Shown: positions 34,618 through 46,900 of the stretch, in pieces
Layout of the letters: each line of letters begins with the position of its first letter
How positions within the stretch are numbered: the stretch's first letter is position 1
DNA from: Triops longicaudatus
Taxonomy: Eukaryota; Arthropoda; Branchiopoda; Notostraca; Triopsidae
Length of the DNA: 64,000 nucleotides
Direction of reading: 5' to 3'
Assembly (NCBI GenBank): GCA_022885665.1
Contig: JAGQDJ010000019.1
Span: 585,754-649,753, forward strand
Made by a program: the position numbers and the translations under genes
Notes under the pieces: model-generated
Database searches by the model: none
What the model saw: only the letters and a program-made list of their open reading frames with translations
Told to the model about the DNA's origin: nothing

Positions 34618-35343
34618 TTACCCCTCGGCTTTCTTCATCTTTACACATTTTTCACCACCACACATAAACCAATACAACAATAAAATTCGAAAAACACGAG
34701 CCATACAAAAGACTCCACCATCTATTTCCTTAGTTGATACCCCAAAACTCACGACGCAAGAGGACCATGCTACCGCGTTTCTGCTGTGCCGTGTATTGAT
34801 TGTGTACATAAAGCACACTCCCTCCCACCCCGCCCCATTAGAACGGGGGACGAAGCACCGGAATCCTTTTTTACCTTTAACAACGCAAGCAGTACTCCCG
34901 TTCCAGAGCAGAAATTTCGTCCCAAATTTCGAAACTAGGAACGGACAGACAGCCCTATGTCGGTGAAGGCCATAATTCCCTTTCCGGTCACTTTCATTTC
35001 TAACACAGAAAATAAATGCAAACATCACAGCGCATGATCTCAAGAAAATGGCGATTAAGGAAGTGAGCGCTGAGACCTGATTCTCGTTGCTTGTTGAATC
35101 GATTCTCCAGTAAGGGGCGCCAGCGCCGGAAACAGGTGGAAACTTACGGGAGAGTGTTCTTAGCGAAAATGGGAGCAAAAAGCGCTTTTCGTTCTCTGAC
35201 CTAACGAGTCCTTCACTGTTAGCATCACAGATGGAAGAAAAAAGAAAGAAATATAGCAACTTGAGCATGTCCCAGAATCCTAATATTCTTTTTTTTTTTG
35301 TGGCATTGGGAAACAAAATAACCCCATCGATTAAACTACCCAT
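34618..35343 (-). other. Unexplained 241-codon open frame
   Basis: Begins with ATG and stays open for 726 nt between two SRPK candidate exons. An internal Met would start a signal-like MLKLLYFFLFSSICDA, followed by another hydrophobic stretch (FLRSCAVMFAFIFCV). Codon content looks poor, it has no family match, and no phase-2 donor of quality is seen. Listed because of its length; a chance frame inside an intron is as likely. Confidence 0.2.
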
Positions 35344-35759
35344 GTCCCCCTTTTTGTGTCCTATAATAAAACATTATTTACAGTAACATGAAAAAGTGCC
35401 TCTTTAAACTAAGATTTCATGGCTAGCCAAACTTTTTTTTTTAAAGCAAAATGACAAAGAAAAATGTTAGTTGGCTCAGTTCGGCTCCTAAGCCTCGACA
35501 GACACGGTACATTGGGAAATCTTAAGCATATCCAATTTGGGATCTCATTCCATGCGCTGTTTGCTTGCGTGCACTCTGCAAGCAACAACATCGATCGCTT
35601 TTCTCTAAACTTCACCCAATTAGACTCCATCTTCCGTTCCCCAACATCTCCACATTTACTTTTTGCTCTATCCAGTTTGGGCAGATAGTTTGTAGCTTAA
35701 GCGAAGTATCGTTTTTATCCCTAAGGGGTAAAACGATGCTATCCAGATGGCGTATTTAC

Positions 35760-37501
35760 CTTAAAACTGTCGCTGCTAATGGTTGTCGAGGCCTAGACTG
35801 CCGCTTATTTCCCGCTTCATCATCACTTGGCTGTAAATTGTTATCCATCGTAGCGTAAAACGGCACCCTACCAGAGATCCGCCCCAAACTCCGGGACAAG
35901 GAGGTTCCTAAGGCCCCGCCTCTTTCGGTACCTTCGTCACTGCCTAAAGGTACCGGCAGCGAAGCAACTGACGACGATTGACTGGACGACGAGAGCGGCG
36001 TGGAGTAAGGAGAAGGGGGTGTGGCATAGGCATTAGGCGCAGGGGTGGAGCGCCAAGCGGTCATCCACGCCCTATTGTTGCCCGGGTTCGGATTTGAAGC
36101 AGCTACCGGGGGTGGCGCGTTGCCTTGACTGGATATACTGACCACCATGGCCGCAGTAACCGACGAGGGGGCAGTGGCAGAAGGAGGCGGGGATGCCTCT
36201 CCGTCAAGGGAGTTACCCATAACGGAGCCGGGGGGCGGAAAGGATTTCGATTTGAGGTGTTTGAGCATTTTGGGAACCGAGAGTTGCGGGAACCAACGAC
36301 GTGCCAGGAGAGAAAGGGAGTGAGGCTGGTAGGCGTGGCTCGTGGCCGAGGGCAGAGATATGTACGAGGGCTGCTCTTCTTTTCGGGCGAATTGGGGATT
36401 GAGGGAGGTGGTGCTGACATATGGCTCAGAGTAAAATGGTGAAGGCACGTGAGATGATGAAGAAGGGGAAACGGGCACGGGGCTGGTGCTCCAGGCGCGG
36501 GGACAATGAGGATGAGGTGGTGACAAGTGTTGGTGGTAATGGGACGTGTGAAGTGACGGGTGATGCTGGTGCGGATGAGAAGGATGATGAGGCATGGTCC
36601 GTAAACTGGGGTCACTCCCACCTAACAAGGTTCCGCCCCCTTGTTGGGTGGGGAAAGAGGCAGCCATGGGCGGCTCGGTTGTATCACAGGATAAAGGGCG
36701 GGGTAAGAGGCGCTTCTTCGTGGGGTCACTGGTCAGAACGTTGGTGGGCGGGACAGGCAACTGCCGCGGAAACGGTGTACTCGCCGCTAGGTGGCGTTTG
36801 GTGGTACACGTCTCAGCTATAACCGTCGTTGCTGTTGAGTTGGTAGGCGGGTCCGCTTGTGACGTTGGCGTAGGTGGTATAACATGCGGTCCCGAGGGAC
36901 TCGGACGGTGACATTTCGGAAACAAAGCCTCCAGCAGCAGGTCCTGTTCTTTGTCGCCGTCGGCCAGTCGTTCCGACTCGGCGTCGTAACCATCCAGGTC
37001 ATCACGGTAGCTCCCCATGGCATACGAAGGACTAAAAGCCTTCAGCGCCGCCAACGACGGTCGTGATACCGATTCCGTATGAACCGGTACTTCTGGCAAG
37101 ACCCGCCCACTGCTTCCTACACTGGTGCCAGTATTCTTCGCTTTCGGTACCGGTAACCTCCGACCTCTTGGCAAGCCCATGTTTTCCCTCTCCCATGGGA
37201 CATGTCCACCGTCTTCGGATTTTGGCGTGGGTAGCTGCCTTTTCTTCGGCTGCGGCAAAATACGTTTCTCATACCCGGTATTGCAGCCCGGACTCCAGGA
37301 CGCAACGCTTTCCCTACTGGCCGAAGCCGACGGATGAGGGGCGGGCACTGATTGCCCTTGCAACAGCGCTAACGAATGCCGTCGCCCCAATGGGGGCGTG
37401 GCTTGCTGAGCTTGCCGCGCCTGAATTTCAAGAACTGTAAACACATCGGCGGATGGTAAGGTAGGCGCACGGGTGGGTGGTGGCCGTGGACTAGTTGCCA
37501 T
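35760..37501 (-). CDS. Candidate SRPK first exon B (580-codon Pro/Ser-rich region)
   Basis: ATG at 37501 (MATSPRPPPTRAPTLPSADV), open for 580 codons to a strong donor (AAG|GTAAAT) in phase 2, again matching the SRPK exon at 33490. The sequence is disordered: Pro, Ser and His rich, with repeated basic-x-Leu-Pro-x-Pro motifs (RILPQP, RQLPTP, RRLPVP, RQLPVP, RLLPRP) that look like SH3 or similar docking sites, and His-rich HPSHPHQHHP. Vertebrate SRPK2 also has a Pro-rich N-terminus, but far shorter. Joined to SRPK it would give about 1223 aa. It could instead belong to a separate gene whose other exons are not seen. Confidence 0.6.
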
Positions 37502-38263
37502 AGCAACGCCCACTGCGCCCCAGAGTACACCACGCCTACTATTTTCCCGTCAACAACCGCAATATTCCTCAGTGTTCCGTAATACTACAAACTATATTTT
37601 TTCCTTTTTTCTTCCCAAGAAAAAAACCCACCACAGGGTTGAAATTTTCACTGCCAATGGTCGTCTTCCGAACGCGAGCCCATGTTGCAAGTCACTACTT
37701 GAGACTCGAGCTTGACACTCCTAACTAACCCGGTTCGGGAGTGAGCCGTGCGGTACTTATCCTTCTCTCATGTGGAGTATGTCCATTCTGTATGCGCTTG
37801 GCCTCCAACCTAATCAATACAGGGGGTAGGGACCACGAACCTCCACTCAAACCCTCCCTCCACCCCCAAAACTCTGTACGTCCTGTCGCTTTCTACAGCT
37901 CTACTCGAGCTCGAAACAACCGTGACGAAACTCTCTGGAGAGGCCTCCAACGAACCAGAATTACTCTACGGACTCTTTATGCCAACCCCCAAGTTCGCGT
38001 TTCCGCGCCTAGGGTAGGGTGGGAGAATAAAATGGGAGGAAGCCAGTGTTTTTTAAAGGGGGCAGGTATCTTATGGTTTCAGAACCTCTCCAAACACCCT
38101 TACCTCCTCTCTCGGTAACCCTCCAACTACCTATTACCTAAGTGGATCAATACGTGAAGACAAACTTTATCTCTTTTATGGCACCTTTACTTGCGCAGCC
38201 ACCCACTGCCTAACACCCGAACCCTTCCTTTCCACCTTGTCCAAGTCAATTGACACAATCTAC

Positions 38264-38640
38264 CTGCGAGTCCACGCTGAAGGCGGCGCTGCTTGAGGTC
38301 CTGAATTCGGAAGTGCTTCTTCCCGGCTCTTCCAGGCTACGCGACCTTGTTCTGCTTCATTGCAGTCGGCTTGTGCCCAATTGCGCCATTTCTTGACGTT
38401 GACCGCCGCCGGGCATCGCGGTTTTCTTCTGGCCCCGGCATCCCAGCGCAAACTTGGACTATCTTCCCATTTGATCAGAACCAGAAGCAAAACGGCAATC
38501 ACCAAGATAGCCAATCCTATCCCTAGAGCACTTGGCAAAGGTCCGGAGTTCAGAACATCGGGGGTGAAATCCCCGTTTTCACCCTGTTCGGCAAATCCCA
38601 GCGAAGAAGACAACAGCAATAAACTCCACTGGCAGAACAT
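38264..38640 (-). CDS. Candidate SRPK first exon A (signal peptide plus TM)
   Basis: ATG at 38640 opens a classical signal peptide (MFCQWSLLLLSSSLGFA), a short acidic ectodomain, a clear membrane helix (ALGIGLAILVIAVLLLVLIKW) and a ~65-residue cytoplasmic tail rich in Trp, Arg and Ala. It ends at AG|GTAGAT in phase 2, as do candidates B and C. Joined to the SRPK exon at 33490 it would make a 768-aa type I membrane kinase. The long distance (4.8 kb in a genome of tiny introns) is the main doubt; a separate membrane-protein gene is the alternative. Confidence 0.5.
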
Positions 38641-40937
38641 TACTGGGAACGTGTAAACAGCCCACAATGCCCCAAATCGGGGCAACGTCGGCAATACGTA
38701 GGTTAACAAAGGAATGGAACTGATGTAACTTGTTTTCTTTTAAGTGTAGGGTTGTCTCACATGGGAACTGATAACGAATTTTAGAGTTAGGGGGGCTTTA
38801 AGGGCTTTTGAATCAAACATCGTGCGGACGACAAGCTAAGACACATTTCCTGGATCTCGTAAGACAGTGATGCACTTAGCAACCGTGCCGGGTCGTCCAG
38901 GCAACTGGAGTAGAAGAAGGACCGCGTGGGAGCCACATGAGCACCACGTGTAACCAATGTCCTGCCAGCAATTCAAATCACACCCAAGTGCTTACGGCGC
39001 TTATTAAAACAATGGTTGCCTATTGGACACTCGCCGACTTTTGTTCACAAATCTTCGAAAAAGATCGAACGAAGGAAAGCTTCACTCAAGTAATTAAGTC
39101 TCATATGGTATACGGTAATGTACGCTAATTTCGCAAGGGGCTCAGGTTGTACCCCATTAGTTTGTGAGGCAAAAACTAATTCTGATGAAAGTGGATGAAG
39201 GGGGGGGGGGGGTGTTTCTCTGCACGTCGTCCCATGACCCGCAACAGCTCGAGGCTTTGCACTCTTGACACTGTTATGTAAACGCGTCATAACGTATTTT
39301 TCCTTTGCATTGGACAATTTCGCTCGCGCTTGGCATGAGCGTGGCAATACATGGTAATCTGAGTTGAGTTTTCTTCCTCATTTCCTTGCTCAGCATACAC
39401 GACCAAGTACCCACAATGAAAACTCATAAAGAAACAACATACAACCGGGTACGGACACGTTCGCCGACCGGGAACGGACAAGTTTTCGTAATTATTTTTT
39501 CCCTTAACATTTAGAGATATTATCTAATTCGATACATCTTCCATGTACTTTTCTAAACCTTTTTTTTTTCAACACTTTTCAGAATAACGCCAGTCTTCAT
39601 GTTATTACGCAAATGTATGTCTACGAAAGATAATTAAAGTTCGCGATTCATTCACTAATAGTTCTCCGCAGTGGAATTCCACGGCACACTTCTAAAACCG
39701 AAGCAAATACATCCACTTTGTCAACTATTCGACGTATCAGTCAACCTACGGTTCCGACCGATTGGCAAACTAGAGTTCTAACGTAATACTGAACTGTGAA
39801 GAATACGTTACTAAATAACAAAGAATGCCCATGATCTTTATTACGAAGCCATGGCATGGTTAAACGCTTTGGTGAGTGGAAACGCCTAACGGATGAGAGG
39901 GGTAACCAAAGAGTGAGCAAATAGACAAGTTAGGCCGGTAAAGTTAGTCGGAATACGTACGGAGTATCGGTTTAAAGAATTTGGCTAGCAGGGTATCGTA
40001 AATCAGTGCTGTAAATAATCAGTTCTCAAAATTTTTCATGGATTATCCAAGTATTGTTTACCACAACGTCGTTTTCACTCAACCTAACCCAACTTTGACA
40101 CATCATGGCACAAAAGAACGCCCAATCTTATCAACTACTGGGTAACTGACCTAGACTTGGTAATTCATGCGGCACTAAAAACTACGTTCTTCGCCTGGTG
40201 ACGCCCACAGGACTCTATGGGACATTGTAATTCAAATAAAGGCGTTGAAAGTAAAAAAGTGCGTTGAATGTAAGAACGTTCTCACTGTAAGTTGCTAATT
40301 CGCTACAATAGCGAATTCAGATGGGAACCCAGAAGCCCTCCTATAAGTATCACGATATCAGAAAAAACTCGTAATTTGCCTTGAAGCTACAAAAAAGTTA
40401 ATTATTTCTGCGGAAGTAAAAATCACGGTAGAAAAATTAACGGACTTCACGCTTGGTAAATTATACAAATTTAAAGAGAAAAGTTTGAAAAATTGATTAG
40501 CTTGATTCAACCGAAAAATCCCAGCTCTGCTCATGACAAAGTACGTTCTTCAAACAATAAAGTCGATAATTTGGTTAGACTTCGAGTCGAAGCGATGCAA
40601 GACTAATGTCGAAGAAATAGTGTCTCGAACGTCGCCTACTCATGTTTGGGCTAGTTCTTGGTGCCATGTTTCTTTTTCAGCTGTTCTGAAATTAGTCTAG
40701 CGACATTTTAGGAGCCGGTGATGCTCGTCTCTTTTTTATTTTGTCATCCACGACCAAGGCCGTGATATCCTGCGAAGAGTAGGCTTATTACTCGTTCACT
40801 GAACTCGCCTATAAATATCCGACCGAGCCAAACGACAACTTCGATTCCACAACTTTGCGCGGCAAAAAGTTATTTTAAACGGATTTTCGTTCTAGACCTC
40901 CGCAACTGGGATGAGCAAAAGAGAGAATGAGCTAAAA
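38641..40937. other. Intergenic, 2.3 kb
   Basis: No gene supported. Contains a poly-G run of about 13 near 39200-39212. The upstream part should hold the promoter of the transcript starting near 38640. Confidence 0.45.
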
Positions 40938-41349
40938 TCATCTGAAAGACGCAGTACCTGGTCCACATTTAGCAGAACTATTCAAAAACAACGCTTTGGA
41001 GTACAGGAAGTTTACCTGCTCGCAAACTGTGAGTCATCCATGTTGACGGATGTCTTGTTATGTGACGACCCATCTTTTGAAATGACACCATCTTCTTTAC
41101 GCACATCGCGATTTTCACGCACGCGATTCTTATTCTTGGGGTTTTTGGCGCGTTTCTTTTTGGCTTGGATTACCAACACTGAAAATTTTTACCCGCAAAC
41201 AGCCACATGCAAACAAAGAATAACAAACATTAGTTTTCGTCAAAAAAATTGCAAAGCAACGCAGAAAAGCCTTATAAGCTCGGCAATTTGAATATTAGTG
41301 AAAATTTGCGAATACCTCGGCGGTTAACATCACCCTTTACGTTGCTCAT
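40938..41349 (-). CDS. Small basic three-exon protein (78 aa), unidentified
   Basis: Exons (- strand): 41349-41316 (ATG, MSNVKGDVNRR), 41178-41016, 40977-40938; splice sites are canonical (GAG|GTATTC, TTTTCAG|TG, AGCAG|GTAAAC, GAATAG|TT) and the phases 1 and 2 match, giving exactly 79 codons with the stop. The product has a strongly basic central helix (IQAKKKRAKNPKNKNRVREN), an acidic/polar segment and a C-terminus KCGPGTASFR. No homologue is recognised. The basic region would suit nucleic-acid binding or a nucleolar protein. Its three exons are too short to stand out individually. Confidence 0.6.
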
Positions 41350-41776
41350 TTTTTATTTAAAATTCACTGTATATGGGCTGGGCAATAACGTCGGCCATGA
41401 CACACTACAAACTTGCTTGGTTGCCAAGTCCATTTATTTTTGTCCACTTTTCGGTAAAATTCAAATGTGATAAATCCTAAAATTTATTCTGAGTAATTAA
41501 TATACTGAATTAAGTTAGTATTCTAGTAGACATATTGGAATAAATTATTAAAGATTTTGATTTCAGAAATGACTTGCTCTAATAAAATTCCGTTTATCTG
41601 AACTTACAATTGAAGCCCTGTTCAATTAACCGGAGCCTTACGACAAGCGAAATAAATAAAAATCACTAAACAAAGTATAATCCATGTTTAAAAAATAGTA
41701 GTCCCTTAAATAACGAGACGTATTTTAAATACAAAAAAATTTACGAGCGTGTGTGAAATAAAAAGTGAGCGATGAT
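41350..41776. other. Intergenic with repeat-like segment
   Basis: Carries the copy at about 41614-41655 of a dispersed repeat also seen near 47013-47055. Otherwise nothing is recognised. Confidence 0.4.
41614..41655. repeat. Dispersed repeat fragment, copy 1
   Basis: AAGCCCTGTTCAA followed by an AGCCTTA block; similar in order and spacing to a second copy in BTBD9 intron 1 (47013-47055). The CCCTGTT...GGGCCTTA arrangement resembles ends of pogo/Tigger-type DNA transposons, but no terminal duplication is seen. Confidence 0.35.
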
Positions 41777-41890
41777 CTAAATGATAGACCGCGTTTGCAT
41801 GGCTCGTTGGTAAGCGAAGGTAATCCTTTCATCATACTTTGGGTGATCCCATGCATTGAGACCGTACAGCTCGAAGTGTTGTACCTGCAT
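41777..41890 (-). CDS. 37-codon ORF, candidate last exon or micro-protein
   Basis: ATG at 41890 and stop at 41779-41777 encode a product containing YGLNAWDHPKYDERITFAYQ, a composition that looks coding. The ATG itself is followed by AG in a good acceptor context (TTACAATGCAG), so it may instead be the last exon of a minus-strand gene whose 5' exons I cannot find before the FAS1 gene. Not recognised. Confidence 0.3.
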   Translation of the reverse strand: MQVQHFELYGLNAWDHPKYDERITFAYQRAMQTRSII

Positions 41891-42014
41891 TGTAATTAAA
41901 CTTTAAAAGGGAAGCGATCTCGTTTTAAGCTTCTCGCTAGAAATATAAAATTATGATATTACGCAGGAATATCGTAAAAGACACATTTCATATTATCAAG
42001 TTTTCGCCTTCCCG

Positions 42015-42043
42015 CCCCCCCCCCCCCAAAAAAAAAAAAAAAA
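42015..42043. repeat. Poly-C / poly-A homopolymer tract
   Basis: About 13 C followed by about 16 A, 140 bp upstream of the FAS1 gene. A likely site of length error or variation. Confidence 0.8.
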
Positions 42044-42185
42044 TCTTTTATTCTGTCTGTAGCAAACCGGTTTTTCGGATAAACGGATATGTTCCGCAGC
42101 AACTTACTTGGGTTCTTCAAAACAAAGAAGATTGTCAACACGATAACGTGTGTTCTTTCAGTGGACGACTGAACATCGTTTCAAG

Positions 42186-43500
42186 ATGTGGGTTAAATTG
42201 GCAATTTTAGGCTTGGTCTGTGTATTAGGCCAGGCGAATTGTGTTTCTTTGATAACACTCAATCCCGAAGAAGTCATCAAATATCATGAGAAAGGAAATT
42301 CGCAGTCCGGATTTTCGCATCCCATGGTGGTGACCTTGGATGACCCTAACTTCGCAGCTCCACAAGACGCGAAGAATCTAGTCGATCTAGCCGAGTCTCT
42401 GAATTTAACAATCTTGGTAAAAGGCTTGGAAGACACCGGGCTTGACAACATTATAGACCATGAAGGTTTTTATTTTTAAATAAAGTTTAATTGAATTGTC
42501 TAACATGCCCACGCCCTAGGCAAGTTTACCCTGTTTGCCCCGACCGATGACGCATTCATGCACATTCCCGATTGGGCAAAGAACATTCCCTTGAAAGAGC
42601 TGCTTCGTTTCCACGTCGCTCGGGGTTTGCTATACCACGATGACTTGGAGAATGAAAAGTTGGCCCGTACGTTGCTCAGCAAGCGCGACATCCGCTTCAA
42701 TGTTTACCAAAATGGGCAAGTTGTCACAGCCAATGGTCGGCAGATCGTGTCGGGCAACTACACGGCCCATAATGGCGTTTTGCATATTATTAACTCCGTC
42801 ATGGTCTCTGTGTACGACCGGGGCGGTTCCATTATCGCTGAAATCTCCCGTTGCCCTCGCTTCAAGACGTTGTCCAAACTGATCACGCTCGCTAAGCTCC
42901 AAGACACTTTGCATGAAAAAGGCCCGTTTACTTTGTTTGCCCCGACCGACGAGTAAGCCTCCTTAACTCATCCGTAACTCTCTTAATCCCTTTTGTCTTG
43001 TTTACATTCCAGCGTCTTCGAAAAATTGCCGACCGATTTCATCAAACATCTCACCGACGATCCTAAGATGTTGCGCGAAGTTCTAACGTACCACGTTGCT
43101 GGTGGAACTTGGTACAGTCTTGGTTTAGAGAATGGCATGAGCATTAAGACGCTCCAAGGAGGTAAACTTGATATCAAAGTCTCGAGTACCGAAACCATGT
43201 GCTTAACTTTGGACGGATATGGATGCCCAAGTAACGAAGTTTTAAGCTTTCCTGAATTGATATACTTACTCGAAGTTTCTTGTAGAACAAAACATTACTA
43301 TCAACGGCAAAGCTCGCGTAACCGGCGCTGACGCCACTGTCGCCAATGGTGCTGTTCACGGTATCGATGGTCTCTTGATCCCTCCTTCCATGCGTCTTCG
43401 TATGGAACGTCTCATGTCCGGTGCGGCCCGTTTTAAGCCGATAAAGCTCACTAAAGCTAAAGCCAAGGCTAAAACGTCCTGGAAACCATGGCGCTTTTAA
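42186..43500 (+). CDS. Secreted protein with two fasciclin (FAS1) domains
   Basis: Exons: 42186-42465, 42520-42952, 43013-43161, 43286-43500; phases close, 358 aa. Signal peptide MWVKLAILGLVCVLGQANC. First FAS1 domain at residues ~55-215 with the H1 box FTLFAPTDDAF and the H2-like NGVLHIINSVM; second at ~220-340 with GPFTLFAPTDDVF, LTYHVAGGTWYS and AVHGIDGLLIPP. The tail is Lys-rich (KLTKAKAKAKTSWKPW). FAS1 proteins are cell-adhesion or matrix molecules (periostin/TGFBI type). No EMI domain, GPI signal or TM helix is seen, so a small secreted matrix protein is most likely. Confidence 0.92.
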
Positions 43501-43999
43501 GAAATTAAAATCAAAATCCAGGCTTGTGATCGTGTAGCATTTGTACTAAGCTACCTTTTTTGGGAGGAAGTTAATGAACGAAAGATGGCAATCACGTTGT
43601 GAGAGAAGTTTTTTTTTTCTTCAAATTCCATAGTAGTTGTTTGTAGGGGTTGGTATTTGACGTTTTTGAAAATCTCAATTTTGTTACACGTCTAGAAAAT
43701 CTCGGTGTAAAACTCAGAATGACTAAAAATACACCATAAAAAGTCAAATTTTTTAAAAAATTTATTAAAACATTGCCAATATATTTAATTGCCCACGATA
43801 TTTAACAATTTTGAGTGTCGTCAGCGAATCACAGAGAAATTATTAGTTTGAAATTATAAGATTAACTTAAGTTCGAAACGTGCATGACGGGAGATTCTGG
43901 TTTTGGCACCGGTGCAAAACACGTTTCTACTGACTGGAATTTTTTAATATGCGTAAAATGCCAGGTCTTGTGCGTCACCAGACCGTAGCGACGAAATAC
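43501..43999. other. Intergenic, convergent 3' ends
   Basis: AT-rich 3' flanks of the FAS1 gene and BTBD9. Nothing else recognised. Confidence 0.5.
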
Positions 44000-46900
44000 T
44001 TAATCGAAAGACGAACGCAATGCAGAAAAGGTACGAAAAATGGTAACGTCCCCAGAACGAGAATTTTCTTCACCTGCACGTTGCTCGCGGTCACGTTCTT
44101 TGGATTCTCGGGCCACCTTAATTTCCGTTGACTCTTGTGCAGGGGATTCGAGATGTACGCAGTGAAATACCTATCACGCAAATGAAAAGATATATTTCAC
44201 AGATAAAAAACGGGCAATAAAAATGACAAAAAACGGAAAAATTACATCGTTGGCCGTGTTCTGCGTCCCAGTAATCTTGATGTACACAACAGGCACAGGC
44301 GAAAATTTTAGCGTTTGCCAGGATCGGCAGCCTTCCCGCCGTTTGTCAGCAATCATGACCCACTCTTTATAATTGGTTGAGACTTCGATGCAATATCCGT
44401 AACGACGTTCATCACAGTCCCATAAAAGCAACCTGTCCCAATATACAACCGTACTCAAGACAAGTATTTACTACCAAAAAAAGGGCTGCAAGAACCTCAA
44501 CGAATCCAGAATGTATGGCTGAGCTAGCTGCACCACGATGGAGCCTGAACCTAGCTGATGACAGGTGTAGCCCGAATCCCAGTCGTAATTCACCGTGTCA
44601 CCATTCAGCAACACGTTTCGCGTCCGAGAAACGCCTTCCAATACTATAGCACCGAGATCAACCGTTGCAACATTGTGCTGAGGTACTATAACACAAAAAG
44701 TACACAGAACACGAAAAATCATATTCCAAAATATTTATAAATAAAAAATGGTAACGAAAATATGAGAATTATTGCGGGGAGAAAATCGAATGAATAGTTT
44801 AAACTGTTACGTAAAAACAAATTACGCAAATTTAAATAAACAAGAATAGGTATGACAAGGAAAGATGGTCAATCCAATAAATAAAACATGTGGATTTACC
44901 AATTAGTCCACGATCTAACTTAAAAGATGTTTGGGTATAGTAAGCCTCCAAGGCCACAGCGTGAAACACACGATTGACGGTGTTGTGCGTTCCAACAACA
45001 CGAATGTACCGGGCAACGCGCGGGGAAAAATACAATCGTTGCCATGAACGACACATGTAATTGGTGTGATCTACCACACGGACCCAATCTTTCCGGTCCA
45101 TAGACAATTCGATGAAATATGAATAAGACCTACATAACCAGGACGGGTTCAAAAAGATTGTGACTGATTTATGGGCTAGTAGTTACGGCACCCAGTACCT
45201 CACGTCCTTGTCCCATAACAGGAGCTTTATGTGATTGATTATGCAAGGCATGCCAAGCATGACCACGATGCCAGCGTTGCCGTCTTCAATAGGATGCCGC
45301 GTAAAGCCTCGCTCCATATCGTAATTGGTGACGTCCCCGTCCAGTAAAGCAATTCTCATTTCGCCCTGGATGACCTGGGCACCAATCTGGGGACACGCTA
45401 CGTTCTCTTCCAAAACTAGAACGTTTACACGTTAGCGTTAAAAAGGTTAACAAAAGGTAAGTTTTTCATGTCAAGGCCGGAAGAACTCAAACTTACGTAA
45501 ATGTCCCCGATAAGCTAATTCCGAATCTTTCACTTTCGTCTTGATTTCCAAAGCATCCAAAATGGCATCGGCACTGATAATGTCCGAGGGTCGAACTTCA
45601 TTAAGTAATTCCGGTAGGGACATGAGAGGCAGGCGAATGGTCTTGAGTAAGCTTGTCAGTTCGGTTTTAGCGAGGGGTTGATTGCTCATCCATCGCAACA
45701 AGCCGCGGAATATATCAACTTCTGGAGCACAAAACGAATCGCGGGACAAAATATCTTCCAGAGTCTCCTAGAAACGTGCAAAAGCAAAAATTAAGTCACA
45801 TATACAAAAGGATATTTTTAAAATAATTTAATTTGTTGGTTAGTTTGTGTTTATAAGATTTTTTCTTCCCTTTTTTCTTCTTCATTTTCGATTAGGTTAT
45901 GTATTTGTCTTTTTTCCATTCATTTATATTTTTCTTTTCGCAAGCTACGATTCAAATTGTATAAATTGTATTTATTTTGCATTTGTTAATTGCACTTTTT
46001 TTTCTGTCGTAAGTGTGACGCACCTTATTTCATTAACGAGGTCTAAAAAGAAAGATTTAAGTCACTCACTTTAGACAGCTGGAGAAACGAATCATGTTGC
46101 AGGATTTCACTGGCATGTCGGTCTAGAAAATATCTACAGGCATGCACAAGATCCCAGCGGCTGTAAAGCCAGGCTACGTCATAGATTAGGCAAACGTTGC
46201 TCGTGTTAATCATTGACTCGAGGAAGTCCGAAATGGCTTTCTCCAGCTCGGCGAAGGCATACTGATGAGCTAATCCAAGTAAGTCACGAATCAGGTCTTC
46301 CTACATTCCAACAAGAAAAAACTGCCTCTAGCAACTTCCAGTTTTGACTAAGGAATATTTTTTTTTTACTTTAACGTTAGTGAGATTAACGCGTCCCGTG
46401 TAGATGTATTTAAGGAGAACCCGGAAAGCGTCAGCGCTGATATCTTGCAGCTCAATTTCTGCTCGCTGGCTTTCGATACACCCTCCGAAGAATAACGCTC
46501 TGCAAATAAATATGTAATATGAAGATCTGCATATAGATTATTTAAACCATACAAACGAAACGATAGAAAATTATGGGGGTTCTGTAGCCTACTGAGTATA
46601 ACTAATTGCACAACTCAGCGTCTGGATAACAAATACGGCCTCTCTTCTAAAAGAAAATATGACTAAGACCTGCGCTATAAAGATAGGGACCGTCCTAAAT
46701 ACACGGTTTTATGTGTTCAAGATAGTTCGATTAGACACGCAACTCAGCAGACGTAAGCTTTCATTGTTACGCCAGTGCATCGTTCCGATTTTAGAATCGA
46801 ACTTCGTTCTCTAGTATCAAGTTTGTACCGTACTCGTGCAAATAACAGACGACAAGGAATATGAGTCATTCCAAATGCGCACTTGCTTAACAATATTATA

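Noticed and set aside
34595..34966. Plus-strand frame between SRPK candidate exons
   Set aside because: No similarity or splice context; overlaps a longer minus-strand frame.
39195..39215. Poly-G run as a possible regulatory element
   Set aside because: A plain homopolymer with no adjacent gene signal; most likely a simple repeat.
40911..41291. 126-codon plus-strand frame
   Set aside because: It is antisense to the three-exon small gene with good splice sites; its translation has no family character.
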